NCBI GenBank assembly: GCA_930367215.1
Contig: OV884058.1
Coordinates: 170,730,478 to 170,794,477 of the forward strand
Source: Pollenia angustigena
Taxonomy: Eukaryota > Arthropoda > Insecta > Diptera > Polleniidae
Direction of reading: 5' to 3'
DNA length: 64,000 nt
Shown: positions 44,120 to 55,439 of the stretch, piece by piece
Layout of the letters: every line of letters begins with the position of its first letter
How positions within the stretch are numbered: position 1 is the first letter of the stretch
The notes under the pieces: model-generated
The model's database searches: none
The model's input: the letters and a program-made list of their open reading frames with translations, nothing else
What the model was told of the DNA's origin: nothing
Program-made: the position numbers and the translations under genes

Positions 44120-45118
44120 ACACCTATAAAAGTGAACAGAACCCGCGATGAACAAAATTTTTGTCTGGCACTGGCAGGACAAAAAATAATATTAGGTTAA
44201 GATTTGATTAATTATTGTTAGTTCATATTTAATATATGAAGATTCAATAAATAAATAATGAAGAAAAAAAAAAAAAATTGAATTTCTCGCGAAAAAAAAC
44301 ATTGTTTCGTCGGCCGTAAGGCAAGTGGCACCGTTCTGTTGAAACCACATATCGTCCACATCCATATCTTCCAATTCGGGCCATAAAAACATCGTTATCA
44401 TCTCACGATAGCGAACACCATACACAGTAACTGCTTGACCGGCCTCATTTTGTAAAAAATACGGCCCGCACGCCCATAAACCGCACTAAACAGTCAGTCT
44501 TTCGACAATCATTCTTGGATTATCATTCGGTCAAATGCGGCAATTCTGCTTATTGACGAATCCACTGAGGTGAAAATGTGCCTCATCACTGAAGATGATT
44601 TTCTTCGAAAATTTATCTTCCACGGATGCCATTTCTTGCCACCATTCTGACCATTGACGACGTTTGGAATGGTCAAGAGGCTTTAGTTCTTGCGTCAATT
44701 GCACCTTGTAAGCGTGTAAATGCAAGTCTTTATGCATAATGTTCAGCAAGTACGAGCGTGAGAGGTGCAATTGTTGGGCACGACGACGAGTTGAGGCGGA
44801 CGGCTATTCAGCCACACTATCGCGAACAGCAGCAATATTTTCTGCAGTACGAGCAGGCACTGGTGTTTTCACATTTTCTACAGACTCGGTTTGCTCAAAT
44901 TTTCGCACGATTTTTTCGATTGTATGCACATTTGGACGATTAAATTGACCGCAAAAATCACGAAGTGCACGATATGCATTTTGATTTGAACGCCCATTTT
45001 CATAATAAGCCTGAATAACTTTAACGCGTTGCTCGATTGTGTATCTTTCCATGGTTCAAATTGAGTAAATCCGATATTGAGAAATGTTAAATGAAATGCA
45101 AAAAAAACTTGACCTTTA

Positions 45119-45289
45119 CCCGGCGTTTCCACATGCAAGTAATTACTTGCAAGTAGTGTATACGTATTATCAACGAAAAATCGAGGAAACAGCCGATTGG
45201 CTGAATGAACAAAAATGGTGTGAATGTTAGTGAAAAAGTGTGAGTGTATTGAGTTTTTCGAACTTGTACTTGCATGTGGAAACGCCAGG
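45119..45289. mobile_element. MITE CCYGGCGTTTCCACATGCAA, TTA duplication
   Basis: A 171-bp element. Left CCCGGCGTTTCCACATGCAA and right (inverse) CCTGGCGTTTCCACATGCAA continue to GTA. TTA lies at 45116-45118 and 45290-45292. It sits just upstream of the mariner-like transposase start. PIF/Harbinger-like. Confidence 0.65.
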
Positions 45290-45649
45290 TTAGATGTGGC
45301 TCACATTCAACATCGGCCTTTAAAATTTAACCACCCATTAGATGACCCTAGATGCTTTCTTGAGAGACTCTAGCGTCAATTGGCTGAACAAAATCGCCTT
45401 CTTTAATATAATGACACATGTTCGACCGACAAAGTTACTGTAAAATTTCATTAATAAATATTTATAAAGAAACTTTTTCTACTACAGTATTTATCGGATA
45501 TAAGAAACTTAAAAAATCCAGGAAAAAAGTTTCTTATAAGCGTTTCTTTCTTATATACAACTATTTTATATAAGAAACTTATTTCTTATATAAGTAGCTA
45601 TGACCATAAGACTTTCATGTTTTGGTTTTCTGTCTCTTTTTGTTACATA

Positions 45650-45783
45650 GGGTCATCGCCTGACAATTTTTTGTTATAATAAACGTCAAACTTCATATAA
45701 AAAAAAACGCTGACAAAAATTTTAATTTTTTTCTATATGGACTTTGCCGTTTGGTATGACAAAAAATTGTCAGATGAAGACCC
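45650..45783. mobile_element. Short MITE GGGTCATCGCCTGACAA
   Basis: Left GGGTCATCGCCTGACAATTT and right (inverse) GGGTCTTCATCTGACAATTT, both followed by TTTTGT, form ~28-bp arms. It is nested in the pogo-like element. The duplication is ambiguous. Confidence 0.5.
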
Positions 45784-45971
45784 CATGTTAACGTTTCTAA
45801 CTTTTAAATAATTATTGTCTATTGAGTTTTCCACTATTTTAGAAAACGTTGAAAGTCCAATATTATATTTTTTGCAATTTCACTTCTTTTTATACCGTTT
45901 TGAATTTCTTTTAAAATTTTAACTTTTGTTTTTATTGACAAAAAACACAAAGCTTCTCATGAGTACCAGCT

Positions 45972-46283
45972 CACTCATCTAAAACGCGTTTTCGCCTCCA
46001 CACAGCACATGCTTTTATAACCTTACTTGCGTTCTACGTTTCAAGTTACATGCAACGCTTTTTATGCAGCAGCAGCACAAGTAAAAATAAAATTTAATTT
46101 GTCAAAATCAGCTGATTTGTTCGAACGTTGCTTGTGACGCTTACAAAAGTAGAAAGTAAACCTACTTTTCGCCTCAAGGCATCTACGCTTTTGTGCATGT
46201 AACTTACTATGTATAACTACACAGATTCTCCTTTTTTGACAGCTGCGTATGCTGCGAAAAAGCGAGTAACGCGTGGTGTGGAC
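45972..46283. mobile_element. MITE GTCCACAYCAYGCG family, copy 1
   Basis: Shares CTTGCGTTCTAC, TTTCAAGTTACATGCA and the AAAATCAGCTGATTTGTTCG and CGCTTACAAAAGTAGA blocks with copy 2 at 54199-54509. The right end reads (inverse) GTCCACACCACGCGTTACTC; the left end is worn. It is nested within the pogo-like element. Confidence 0.55.
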
Positions 46284-47114
46284 ATAAATTCTGTGTTGCC
46301 GTTGGAAGTTTCTTATATAAATTCTTTTACTATACATTTTGTGATTTTGGTGTTTAAGAAAAATGTTCTTTTATCAGTTTTTTTCTTATAAGCGTTTTTC
46401 TTATATGAAACCTTTTTTGTTAGAAAAATCGCAAAAAAGACATGGTGTTTTTGCAAATGTTTCTTATAAGCGTTTTGTTCTTATATGAGATGTTCTTATA
46501 TCCGAATAATACTGTATAATTAAAACAAAATTATAATTCTTTTTGTTTAACAAACTCATTATTTGCTTTCTAGAAACTTTACCTCTTGTAGGGTATTTAA
46601 AACTTAGATAACAGTTTTGCTATTGTTTTTTTTTTATTGAGGTAAATGAATATTGGTTGCATGGTTGATTGTTTGGTTGTCTGTTAACTTTTCTTGAGAC
46701 ACGGTAGCCGCCAGCCAGTCATTCAAAGCCAACCAAGGTAAATTTGCATTTTATTTTCTACTAAATTTTTTTCAAGTTTTTGTTTTTCTTCCTAAGGTTT
46801 TTAGTTTTAGTAGTATTTTTTGTTGTTGTTGTTGAGTTTTAAACGTCTTTAACGAAGACACAAAAAAGGTTACGGGAGTACGAGTCGAAACCATTGGTCG
46901 GTCGATTTGATATAACAGTTTGTCAAAGATAATTACAACATTCTTGTTTGTTGCAGGCAGTAGCAATAGTAGCAGTAATTGATAATGAATGCTAGTAAAA
47001 CAAATTAAAAGATTATGAAATAATGAGATTAAGAAATAAAGGGACAAGGAGAAGTGAATTTGAAACGAAATGGGAGAGCATGTTGGAGCATTTTTATGAA
47101 AATGCGGCAGCTAA

Positions 47115-47890
47115 GCACAACTAAAGAAAATTTGCTATTAAGACTAAATTTACTGAAATTGTTTTATTTATATATATTAGAAAAAGTTTTACTAAACATT
47201 TGCTATTTAAAGAAATTTACTGAAAGTTTGTTATTAAGTGAAAACTTAATAAAAATTGCTATTTAAAGTTAATTTCATAACAAAAATTTTAATTTAAGGA
47301 AATTTGATAAACTTATGCTATTTAGAGAAAACTTAATAAATAAATTTTATCTAAAACAAAAATAATGCAAATTTGCTATTGATAGAAAGCACCAAGTATA
47401 AAAAATTATTGCTATTTATAGTAAATTTTAGCAAAATTTTGCTGTTTACAGTTACTGAAATTTGCTTTTTGAAGCAAATGCAAAATGCTATCTAGAGCGA
47501 ATTTACTGAAATAGTTCTATTTTAGAACATTATCTACAAAAATTTAGTTATTAAAACCAACCAATTTTACGAAATTTTGCTATTTAGAAGAACATCAATG
47601 AAAATTTGCAATTTAAAAAAACTTCATTAAAAATTTAGAGTACATTTTATAAAATTTAGCCTTTAAAATTAAAATTAATTTAAATTAGCTATTAACCTAA
47701 AATTTTATGCTATTTTGCCATTTAATTGCCAATGAAAATTTGCTATTTACTGAATATTTATTATGTTGCATATTTTACTGAATATTAGCTATTTAAAGCA
47801 AATTTACTTTAAGTTTAATATTAAGAAAGAAATTAATAATAAAAAAAAAATTTCTATGTAGAGGTAATTTCATAAAATTTTGCTATTTAT
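47115..47890 (+). repeat. Degenerate AT-rich minisatellite
   Basis: About 20 diverged units of 30-45 bp around the core TTTGCTATTTAAAGnAAATTTACTGAAA. The spacing is irregular. There is no coding potential. It ends just before the hAT copy at 47901. Confidence 0.6.
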
Positions 47891-47900
47891 TTCTAATGAT

Positions 47901-48478
47901 CAGGGCTGCCAGATAAATTTGTGAGGAAATCGTCAATTTCCTGAGAAAAAATAAAAAAATCGTCTTTCACGTTTCGAAAAATCGTCAAAATCAGAAAACT
48001 TAAAATACATTCTCAGCTAGCATTTTCAATCTTGTAAGAGACACTGTGAGTCTCATGAAGACTATCTTTGATCGTCGATGACCGCATTTTTTAATCGTAG
48101 AAGATGCCTCACACGGGAAAAACTTTAACACGACTGAGATTCTTCCATAACACAGCGAAAGACGCATCTTAATCTATTCAAACTCATGTAGATCTTATGA
48201 TTTATACAGAGAGTCGTAAAAGCTTTATTCGATGATGGTTTGACGAAAGATAAACAGAGTGTAGCATTGTTGTTTTTGTACTCGGAAAATAATCATTTAA
48301 ATATTTTCTTAATACTTGCATATTACAGCCGTACCTTAACAAAAGCGGCACGCGTTTGCAATTGGAAAAACCGATTTTGATAGCTCGTCAATAGTGAAGT
48401 TGGCTGCTATTGGTAATTAATAATGTCAATTTAGCTATTTTATGGTCAATCTAGCGTTTTCATATCTATTTTTATTTA
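47901..48478. mobile_element. hAT-type element, second copy, 3'-truncated
   Basis: Begins CAGGGCTGCCAGATAAATTT as at 13548 and follows it (GATCGTCGATGACCGC, CACACGGGAAAAACT, GATGATGGTTTGACGAAAGATAAAC, ACAAAAGCGGCAC) but lacks both nested MITEs. Homology stops at TATTTTTATTTA near 48478, where the 397-bp repeat begins, and the right terminus is absent. Confidence 0.65.
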
Positions 48479-49785
48479 GAACTAGCTTAACCCGTTGCGC
48501 TTCGCTACACTGCCTTAACCACTTTATCGGTTGAGAGATATTTAATATATGCATCCTATGTAAGATAATTTCCCCCTGCGCCTACCCGCTTTATTTTTAT
48601 TTTCAAAAGTGTAGTATACCATAAGAGTGGCTTCTACAAATTTTGAACATTCTCACTATAACAGTTTTTAAGATATTCGATATTAAACATTGGCGTCCTA
48701 TAGGGAGTAACACTTCCCCCGCTGCTATTTTATTTAAATTTTGGGGCTCAGAAGATTCTACTATCAAAAGTTCAACAAATTGCTTGCAGCGGCTCTTATT
48801 TATACTTCTATCTATGTGGGGTACTGCTCCTCCTCTGGCTAACCCGCCCATTACATTGAAATTTATAGTTTACCATAATAGTAGCTTTAACCAAGTTTCA
48901 AGACTATCTCTTTAATAGTTATTCAGTTGAGCGATATTTAATATATGGATCCTATGAGAGGTATTTCCCCCCTGCGCCTACCCGCTTTATTTTTATTTTC
49001 AATAGTGTAGTATATCATAAGAGTGACTTCTACAAAGTTTCAACATTCTAACTATAACAGTTTTTAAGATATCCGATATTAAACATTGGCGTCCTATGGG
49101 GGGTAACACTTCCCCCGCTGCTAATTTATTTCAATTTTGGGGCTCCGGATCCTACTACTAAAAGTTCAACAAAATGGGTGCAGCGGCTCTAATTAATATT
49201 TCTATCTATGAGGGGAACTGCTCCTCCTCTGTCTACCCAGCCCATTACTTTATTGAAATTTAAAGTTTGCAATAATAGTAGCTTTAACCACGTTTGAAGA
49301 CTCTCCCTTTAATAGTTCTTCAGTTGAGCGATATTTAATATATGCATCCTATGAGAGGTTCCCCCCCCCCCTGCGCCTACCCGCTTTATTTTTATTTTCA
49401 ATAGTGTAGTATACCATAAGAGTGACTTCTACAAAGTTTGAACATTCTCACTATAACAGTTCTTAAGATATGCGATATTAAACATTGGCGTCCTATGGGG
49501 GAAACCACTTTCCCCGCTGCTACTTTATTTCAATTTTGGGGCTCAGAAGACTAAAAGTTCAACAAAATGCGTGAAGCGGCTCTTAAGATATGCGATATTT
49601 AATATTGGCATCCAATGGGTGGTACCATTTCCCCTGCCGCTATCGAAAAAATAAGTAGCCTATTTTATGTTTAGGGCTCACGTGATGTTACTGTAAAAAC
49701 TTCAGGAAAATCGGTTCAGTAGCTTAGGAGTCTATAAGCCAACAAACAAACATACAAACATTTTTCATTTATATATATATGTATA
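48479..49785 (+). repeat. 397-bp tandem repeat array (about 2.7 units)
   Basis: Starts GAACTAGCTTAACCCGTTGC. The unit marker GAGMGATATTTAATATATG appears at 48533, 48929 and 49326 (396-397 bp apart), with a shortened unit near 49587. The array ends AAAATCGGTTCAGTAGCTTA, then an ACAAACAAACATACAAAC tract and AT dinucleotides. The ending resembles the tails of dispersed insect repeats whose family I cannot fix. Frames inside are repeat artefacts. Confidence 0.6.
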
Positions 49786-50027
49786 TAGAAGAATAAGAAG
49801 AAGAATAGAACGATAATTATGTACACATTTTGATTTTTTTACATTAATATGTAAAACTAATTATTTAGTGGCAAAATTGTTACAAAAACTTAATATATGT
49901 ACTTAATAAATATATTTTCCGCCTTGTAAATGACCCTTAAAATTTCAACGACGTTGCGGCGATAGTTAACGTGATGCTGTTATCATAATATCTTACAGAA
50001 CGTATACGTATCTACAATACATATATC

Positions 50028-51196
50028 CAGCGTTGCCATTTTGGTGCCTTTCGGGTATTTTTTGGTGCTTTTTTGCTTATGCAATACCCGAAATTTTGTT
50101 AAACACCCGTTTTTGAAAAGCGGGTATTTAAAGTGCTTTTAACAATTTCTCACAGTGCTTTTAAGTGCCTTTTACAATATTTACTTTTTTTTGTACCATT
50201 TTTTAAAACTTCGATTTTATTGAGGATGATTAAGATGAGATTTGCTATTTGGGGTACAATTTCGGGAAGGCCTGTAAAGATTTTAAGATTTCAAATGATA
50301 AAAAAGTGTTATAAGAGACTTTTGCATTCCTTTTTCCAAAAACTTTATTTACGAGGTTAGAGCTAGGCTTTCTAGCAATTTGGAAACTTTACGAAACGTT
50401 GCACTTTTTAGCGTTGGCAACATATTTAGTAATCGTAATAAAAACAATGTATTTTGGTAAACATTTTTTGAAAGATGTAGATACTGTTTCAAAAATAGAA
50501 AATGGCTTAGAAAACATTAGGAATTGTTTAAAAACATGTTTAAAAACATATTTAAGTGGCGAATAAAGCTACAAAGTAATGAAGTCTTGAAGTCATTAAA
50601 AGTAGGATTGTAAGTAAAGTTTTTGCTGGGATACTGTTTCAAAAATAGAAAATGGCTTAGAAAATATTAGGAATTGTTTAAAAACATGCAGTCCGAAATA
50701 AATAAAAAACGCAAAGACTTTAAAAACAAAAAAAAAAAAAAAAGCCGTAGCTTGGTATTAGCAAAGTGTTAAATAAATTCAAATCAGCTGACAGTAATTG
50801 CTTTTATAACGAACGTTGTGTAACCTACCATTTTTCATGCGCTTTTGTATTACTTTAAAAAACGGTTTTATGGCCAATTCAAACTCAGCTGATTATGATC
50901 CAAATGATTTGGATGATATTATTTTTATTGAAGATTGAAAAATTTGTATATACAAATGTAAATATATTTATGATTTAATCTTAAATGAAAATGGGCCACA
51001 TCAACGCCGTCGCCTTTGTTTTAAATTTTGGAGTTATATAATATTCGGCACAGCGGAATGCAACTTGTTTTGTGTTTCATTAAATTGTAAAAATGGCTTA
51101 GTGCTTTTTTACGCTTTTTTTTGTTCGAAATAGTGCTTTTTAGTGCTTTTTTAAAATTTGAAAGTGATTTTTGCTCTCAAAAAGTTGGCATCACTG
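50028..51196. mobile_element. Non-autonomous hAT element, perfect 8-bp duplication
   Basis: Left end CAGCGTTGCCATTTTGGTGC, right end (inverse) CAGTGATGCCAACTTTTTGA. CATATATC is exactly repeated at 50020-50027 and 51197-51204. The interior has GTGCTTTTTAGTGCTTTT repeats near both ends and a ~70-bp internal duplication (GATACTGTTTCAAAAATAG at 50480 and 50632). No transposase. The clean duplication suggests a relatively recent insertion. Confidence 0.75.
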
Positions 51197-52797
51197 CATA
51201 TATCAATTTAAGGGGAGGGGGGGGGGTACGCCCTGTGGCGTATGCGGAATAAAATATGGACTGACGCATAAGCAGTAATATAATTTTTTAATCAACATAA
51301 TCAACAAAATGCGATTCACTATTTTTCATCGGATGACTATGTAAATCACACCCATATGCGAAAATATGCAAATACCCGCGGCCATAATATTTTTTAATTT
51401 AAAGACGGATAAAAAACCTACAATTTGATGCATAAGGCGTTGTGGGCAGATGAGGGCCATATCACTAAAAGTCTACGTAAAAAAGAAGTTTTTGAAAAAC
51501 GTGTGTTTTAAAAAGGTCAAAAAAGTATTCTTCAGCGATTTTTTATGGGCTCATATTTTTGCCGCTTTTGTTATTTAATTTGGTACAAAATAAGTTAAAA
51601 TTTAATGTTTGTAGGGTTCTTGGAAACTTCTGCCACAATATCGCGAATAACTTGTTGGATAAACTTAAGTTTTCTTTTATGACTATGCAACCACAATATA
51701 TGCAATATAAACATACCTCCACTTTCAACGGACACAAACAATAAATCTCGCCAAAAAAACAACAAAATTTGTTAGATTCATAATATTTAGAGTGTTATCA
51801 ATAAATTTTGTGCAATAAAGCTTAAAAAAATACAATAACTTTTTTGATTTTTGGCCTATTGGCGAAACCACTGTGCGTTATAGGAGCCATAATTTCTTAA
51901 AAAAATATTAAATTTTTTTAATAATAAAATTTATTGTTGACAATTTCCAATCTTGCAAATTCACTTAATATTTTACCCAACACTTTGAATTAAAATAAAT
52001 TCTATATTTCATAATGAAAAACAATATAAATTTGCAATTTAAGAAATTCTAATGAGAAGTCTGTAGTCTTCGTCCGCCAACAATTTAGTTAAGGGAGGTT
52101 AAACACTTCAAATCGACTCCCGTTGTACGTGTAAATGTTTCTAATTCACACAAGAAATGTGTGAATTTCAAAAGTTTAGTCATTTAAAATGGGGGAAGGA
52201 GAGCGAGTAAATCGTAAGTATCGGCTTGATATGTAATATTGTCAATATTTGTAGTTGTTTTTGTTGGTATTTGAAAACCTTTTAATGCTTGTCATAAGTG
52301 TTTAAACACAATATCTTAACAATTTACAATTGGTTATAGCAGACACGTACAACAACGTTTGTTCCATGATAATAATGACGATAATGATGATGATGGTCAT
52401 AGTGTGGGTTAGAGTAATTTAATAACTTTAGAGTGTTTAGGTTTCTAAAACCATAAACATTTCGAAAAGTCTTTTTGCGGCTATTACATAGAAAAGTAGA
52501 AGAAAGAGACATTTTTAACTTACTTGAAAATAAAGGAAATGCAAAAAAAAAGAAACGACAAAACATACTCACCGAAAAGTGTCAATAACGACACCGTGGT
52601 ACAACTGTCATTTATCTCTTAACTGCAATTGGTTTGTCTATTTTAACTCAATTTAATCGAATTTGATATGAATGTTTGCAACTCTTTTCAAGCGGAATAT
52701 GCATAAGTTAACGTTTTGTGATAGCAACAAAATGCAGCAAAAAATAGAGTTATAATAATTTAGTTTTCGTTACATGTTGGTATATATACATATGTAT
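51197..52797. other. Probable intergenic or intron; no firm feature
   Basis: Contains a G-rich run at 51212-51227 and an isolated ATG context followed after 25 nt by GTAAGTAT (52189-52213), which could be a tiny start exon (MGEGERVN). Without a partner exon this is not called. Confidence 0.35.
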
Positions 52798-53754
52798 GTG
52801 ACCTTCTCCGAGAAAAGGGACCTAGTGTGTGATAATGAAGTTTTGAGAAAAACGTAAAAAAAGTAAAATTCGTATTGTGGTATTTTGTTGAATTATTTTT
52901 GGGTTTTAATCCAAATTTTAATATTTTTGTGAGTGTTAAACGGCAAACACCTCTGAAGAGAGAGTGGTTGCAATCGAAATATGTAAGGGCAACCTTTCCG
53001 TAAAAGTCTGTGTTCGGGCCCCAGCTGCAGTCAGGAATGAAAAAATGATCAATAACAATTTTAATTAATTTTCATGTTGTAAAATTCATTTCTTTATAAA
53101 AATAATTTAATGAAAATTAAATTTGGTGAACTTTAGCCTAATTAAAATATTATAATTTGGATTAAAAACAATAAATAGTTCAACAAAATGACCACAATAC
53201 TAATTATTGTTTAAACTAAGGCACGAGCTCTTTGTTTTCATTTGTCCTTCAAGTTGTGCTGAAAAAGGTCAACAAGAAAATAAAAAGAAAACAAAAAATG
53301 TACTTTGGACTTTAAGAAAAATTCTTGACAAACGTACGAAAAAACAGAAGTAAGAAAAACATGTAAAATCTATTAAAATAGATAAGCAAATTTCGATCTA
53401 CCAAAGGTAAAATACAATTTGGTTTAAAGATTGATGTTTGACTATTGACTGCCAGCAGTCGTCGATGGCTGTGAGTGTTAAACGGCAAACACCTCTGAAG
53501 AGATTAAGTGGTTGCAATCGAAACATGAAAGGGTAATCTGCACGTCAAAGCCTGGGTTTGAGCCCCAGCTGCAGTGAGGAATGAAAAATTATCATAAAAA
53601 TAATTTAATGAAAATTAAATTTGGTGAACTTTAGCCTAATTAACATATTAATATTTGGATTAAAAAGTAAAAATTTTAATTTAATTTAATTTTCTCATTT
53701 TTCTCGATTTTCCCAAGAACCCGTTTTTTGGCACCTTTTCCCGGAGAAGGTCAC
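52798..53754. mobile_element. TIR element GTGACCTTCTCCG with internal duplication
   Basis: Left GTGACCTTCTCCGAGAAAAG and right (inverse) GTGACCTTCTCCGGGAAAAG. ATGTAT directly flanks both ends (52792-52797, 53755-53760). Inside, a ~200-bp segment (GTGAGTGTTAAACGGCAAAC to TTTGGATTAAAAA) occurs twice, at 52931-53172 and 53472-53668. Each copy contains a CCCCAGCTGCAG block; the second reads GGGTTTGAGCCCC, reminiscent of a B box. Confidence 0.65.
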
Positions 53755-54198
53755 ATGTATGTTTCGTTTTTAAGCTTATTGTCAGAATGAATGTCTCAAA
53801 TGATCTTTATGATGTGAAAAAATCATCTTATTACTTTTTGTGGTTGTATTGTCTTCTAGAAAATTAAAAGAGGGTTTCTTGCTATCTGATTTTAAAGATT
53901 TAAAATGCGCTTGTTGTCCAGTTGAAGCTGCTGTAAGTCTTTAATCAACAACACACAAGTTGGGCTTTAACCTTCAATTCCTTAACCAAATAGAACGTCT
54001 ACAAAATATTGTAAGGTTTGCATTTTTGACACTTCAAATATTTTTAACAGATCTTTCGGGGAGGGATTAAAATGTAATTTCGCTTCGCAATTTCAAAATT
54101 GTTATTGCGACTTAACTCTACCTACCGTCTACCAAAGCATATAACTGATTGAGTCATACACCAATATCCATTGAAGGCCTTTAATTTTAGAGCTGGAG

Positions 54199-54509
54199 GT
54201 CCACATCATGCGTTTTCGCCTGTATGCATTGCATGTTTTCAATGCCTTTCTTGCGTTCTACATTTCAAGTTACATGCATTGCTTTTTTATGCGGTATCAC
54301 CACAATTAAAAAAAATTTTATTTTACAAAATCAGCTGATTTGTTCGATCGCTGCTTGTGGCGCTTACAAAAGTAGAGTGAAAGCCTACTTCTCGCCTTCA
54401 ACGCCTTAAGACTTTCAACGCTTTTTTTTTTGCTACGCCAAGCAACACAGATTATACTTTTTTAAAACCCGGGTGTACAGCGAAAAAGTGTAAATTGCAT
54501 GGTGAGGGC
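54199..54509. mobile_element. MITE GTCCACAYCAYGCG family, copy 2
   Basis: Left GTCCACATCATGCGTTTTCG; right (inverse) GCCCTCACCATGCAATTTAC. The interior matches copy 1 at 45972-46283 in the same orientation. No clear duplication. Confidence 0.55.
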
Positions 54510-54599
54510 CTAGACCCGGAATTTGGTTTTCGTGGAAACCGATTATACGCTCCTCGTTTAAAATCTTAGCGATCTATCAGATTAATGCCCTAGAAAAGG

Positions 54600-55245
54600 T
54601 AATGATTTGGAGGCAGTGTGAAGATGTTTTTCAAACTAAAGAACTTGTTTTTTTTAAGCCAGCAGCGATTTCAAAGCGTAGCGCAAGAAAATTGGCTAAT
54701 ACACGAGTTAAAGTCGAAAGCAAATTTGCAATTCCGAAGTGCTGCTTGAACACTTTAAACAGAAGTTAGTTTTGCATTAGATCATTACATTATGAGAACT
54801 CGAAGCACTTGAAATAGCATGTCCCAGGCAGACGAATATTAATAGTGCCGATTTAATGCTCTGTATTTGGTAAGAACAGAAGGATGCCTATGTATTATGA
54901 GCTGCTAAAATTGGGTCAGCCATACACAAGAGACCTAAGTATACCGAACACAATTGATATTTAAACCGTTATGGCACCGCTTAGCAGAATGTTACAATGC
55001 CAGTTAAAAACCATGTTTTCGAAAATAGTATTTGGTAAGTTTTGTTTCATCCGCCTTGTAGTCCAAATCTTGCCCACCCGACTACCATTTGCCTTGATCA
55101 ATGCAAAACGCTTAAACTTCACTTTAGAGCCGAGACTTTTAAAAAAAATCAGCAGTTTTTTTTGGCGCGAAGTGTTTCTGTTGTCAGAAAATGAAAAAAC
55201 GGTCTCAGCTAACGATGTATCAGAATAAGCAGTTAAGCATATTTT
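54600..55245 (+). pseudogene. Mariner-like transposase relic
   Basis: Heavily frameshifted. Readable pieces: LCIW.EQKD followed by ELLKLGQP (about 54855-54920, compare the family's WWDQKGVVYYELLKPG-like block after the first catalytic Asp). Then from about 55035 in shifting frames come VSSAL.SKSCPPDYHL (the HPPYSPDLAPSDYHLF block with the last catalytic Asp), SMQNA and FFGAKCF near 55160. No frame is intact. The assignment rests on these short blocks and their order. Confidence 0.5.
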
Positions 55246-55300
55246 GGTTATAACATACCCTTAAAATTAAAAAATTGAACAATAAACATTAAAAAAATAA

Positions 55301-55439
55301 GGGCCTGTTCGTCGATAACGAATGAAGACTTCGTTCGCTTAAATTACATTTAAAACAAAAACAAATTATAAAATATTGCTTTTGTTTTGCATGTAAACTA
55401 TGCGAACGAAGTCTTCATTCGTTATCGACGAACAGGCCA
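55301..55439. mobile_element. MITE with 37-bp perfect TIR, TAA duplication
   Basis: 139 bp. GGCCTGTTCGTCGATAACG and the following AATGAAGACTTCGTTCGC are exactly inverted at the right; the first base differs (G versus T). TAA flanks both ends (55298-55300, 55440-55442). The near-identical arms imply a young insertion. It lies about 500 bp upstream of the host exon. Confidence 0.75.

Larger units (their letters stand above)
39611..44277 (+). mobile_element. Jockey-clade non-LTR retrotransposon, full length (4.67 kb)
   Basis: A complete insertion: the 5' end directly follows TTGAATTTCTCG (39599-39610), and the A tail (44264-44277) is directly followed by a second TTGAATTTCTCG (44278-44289), an exact 12-bp target duplication. 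A 5' leader of 360 bp is followed by ORF1 (gag-like), ORF2 (EN-RT) overlapping by ATGA, and a ~160-bp 3' UTR with AATAAATAAATAAT before the tail. ORF2 carries a small deletion and frameshift, so this copy is probably not autonomous, but otherwise few lesions are seen and it looks young. A full-length 5' end is notable, since most such insertions are truncated. Confidence 0.9.
39335..45052 (-). pseudogene. Mariner/Tc1-superfamily transposase, interrupted and frameshifted
   Basis: N-terminus MERYTIEQRVKVIQAYYENG then RALRDFCGQFNRP and TIEKIVRKFEQTESV (HTH region, 45052-44804). Then LHLSRSYLLNIMHKDLHLHAYK, the linker, and KKIIFSDEAHFHLSGFVNKQNCRI with the first catalytic Asp (~44770-44531). Then DDMWFQQNGATCLTADETM (44360-44300), where the family's second catalytic Asp (QQDGATCHTA) is Asn. 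After the Jockey insertion: NDRVISHAGDINSPLRSCDLT with the third Asp (39600-39530), then LKDEIIRHVNGIEPQ to the stop near 39335. Frameshifts are present at several joints (near 44285 and 39525). The reading REKF spans the Jockey target site, so the two halves belong together. Inactive. Confidence 0.8.
39225..45120 (-). mobile_element. Mariner-like transposon split by a Jockey element
   Basis: Transposase coding runs from 45052 down to 44278, is interrupted by the Jockey element 39611-44277, and resumes from 39610 down to 39335. The left (3') border is approximate; sequence resembling its 3' flank starts near 39225 with AAAGGGTGTTTAAATTAG. The right border is approximate because no matching inverse terminus was found before the MITE at 45119. 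Confidence 0.65.
45485..46514. mobile_element. Pogo-like TIR element with nested MITEs
   Basis: Starts CAGTATTTATCGGATATAAG, and the inverse right end reads CAGTATTATTCGGATATAAG; TA is directly outside both ends (45483-45484, 46515-46516). CAGTAT-type ends with a TA duplication fit pogo/Tc1-mariner. Subterminal blocks repeat TTTCTTATAAGCG and CTTATATAAG many times. No transposase. Two further palindromes lie inside (45650-45783 and 45972-46283). Confidence 0.65.

Noticed and set aside
49200..49800. Coding gene in the 397-bp array
   Set aside because: Frames are short and recur only because of the repeat.
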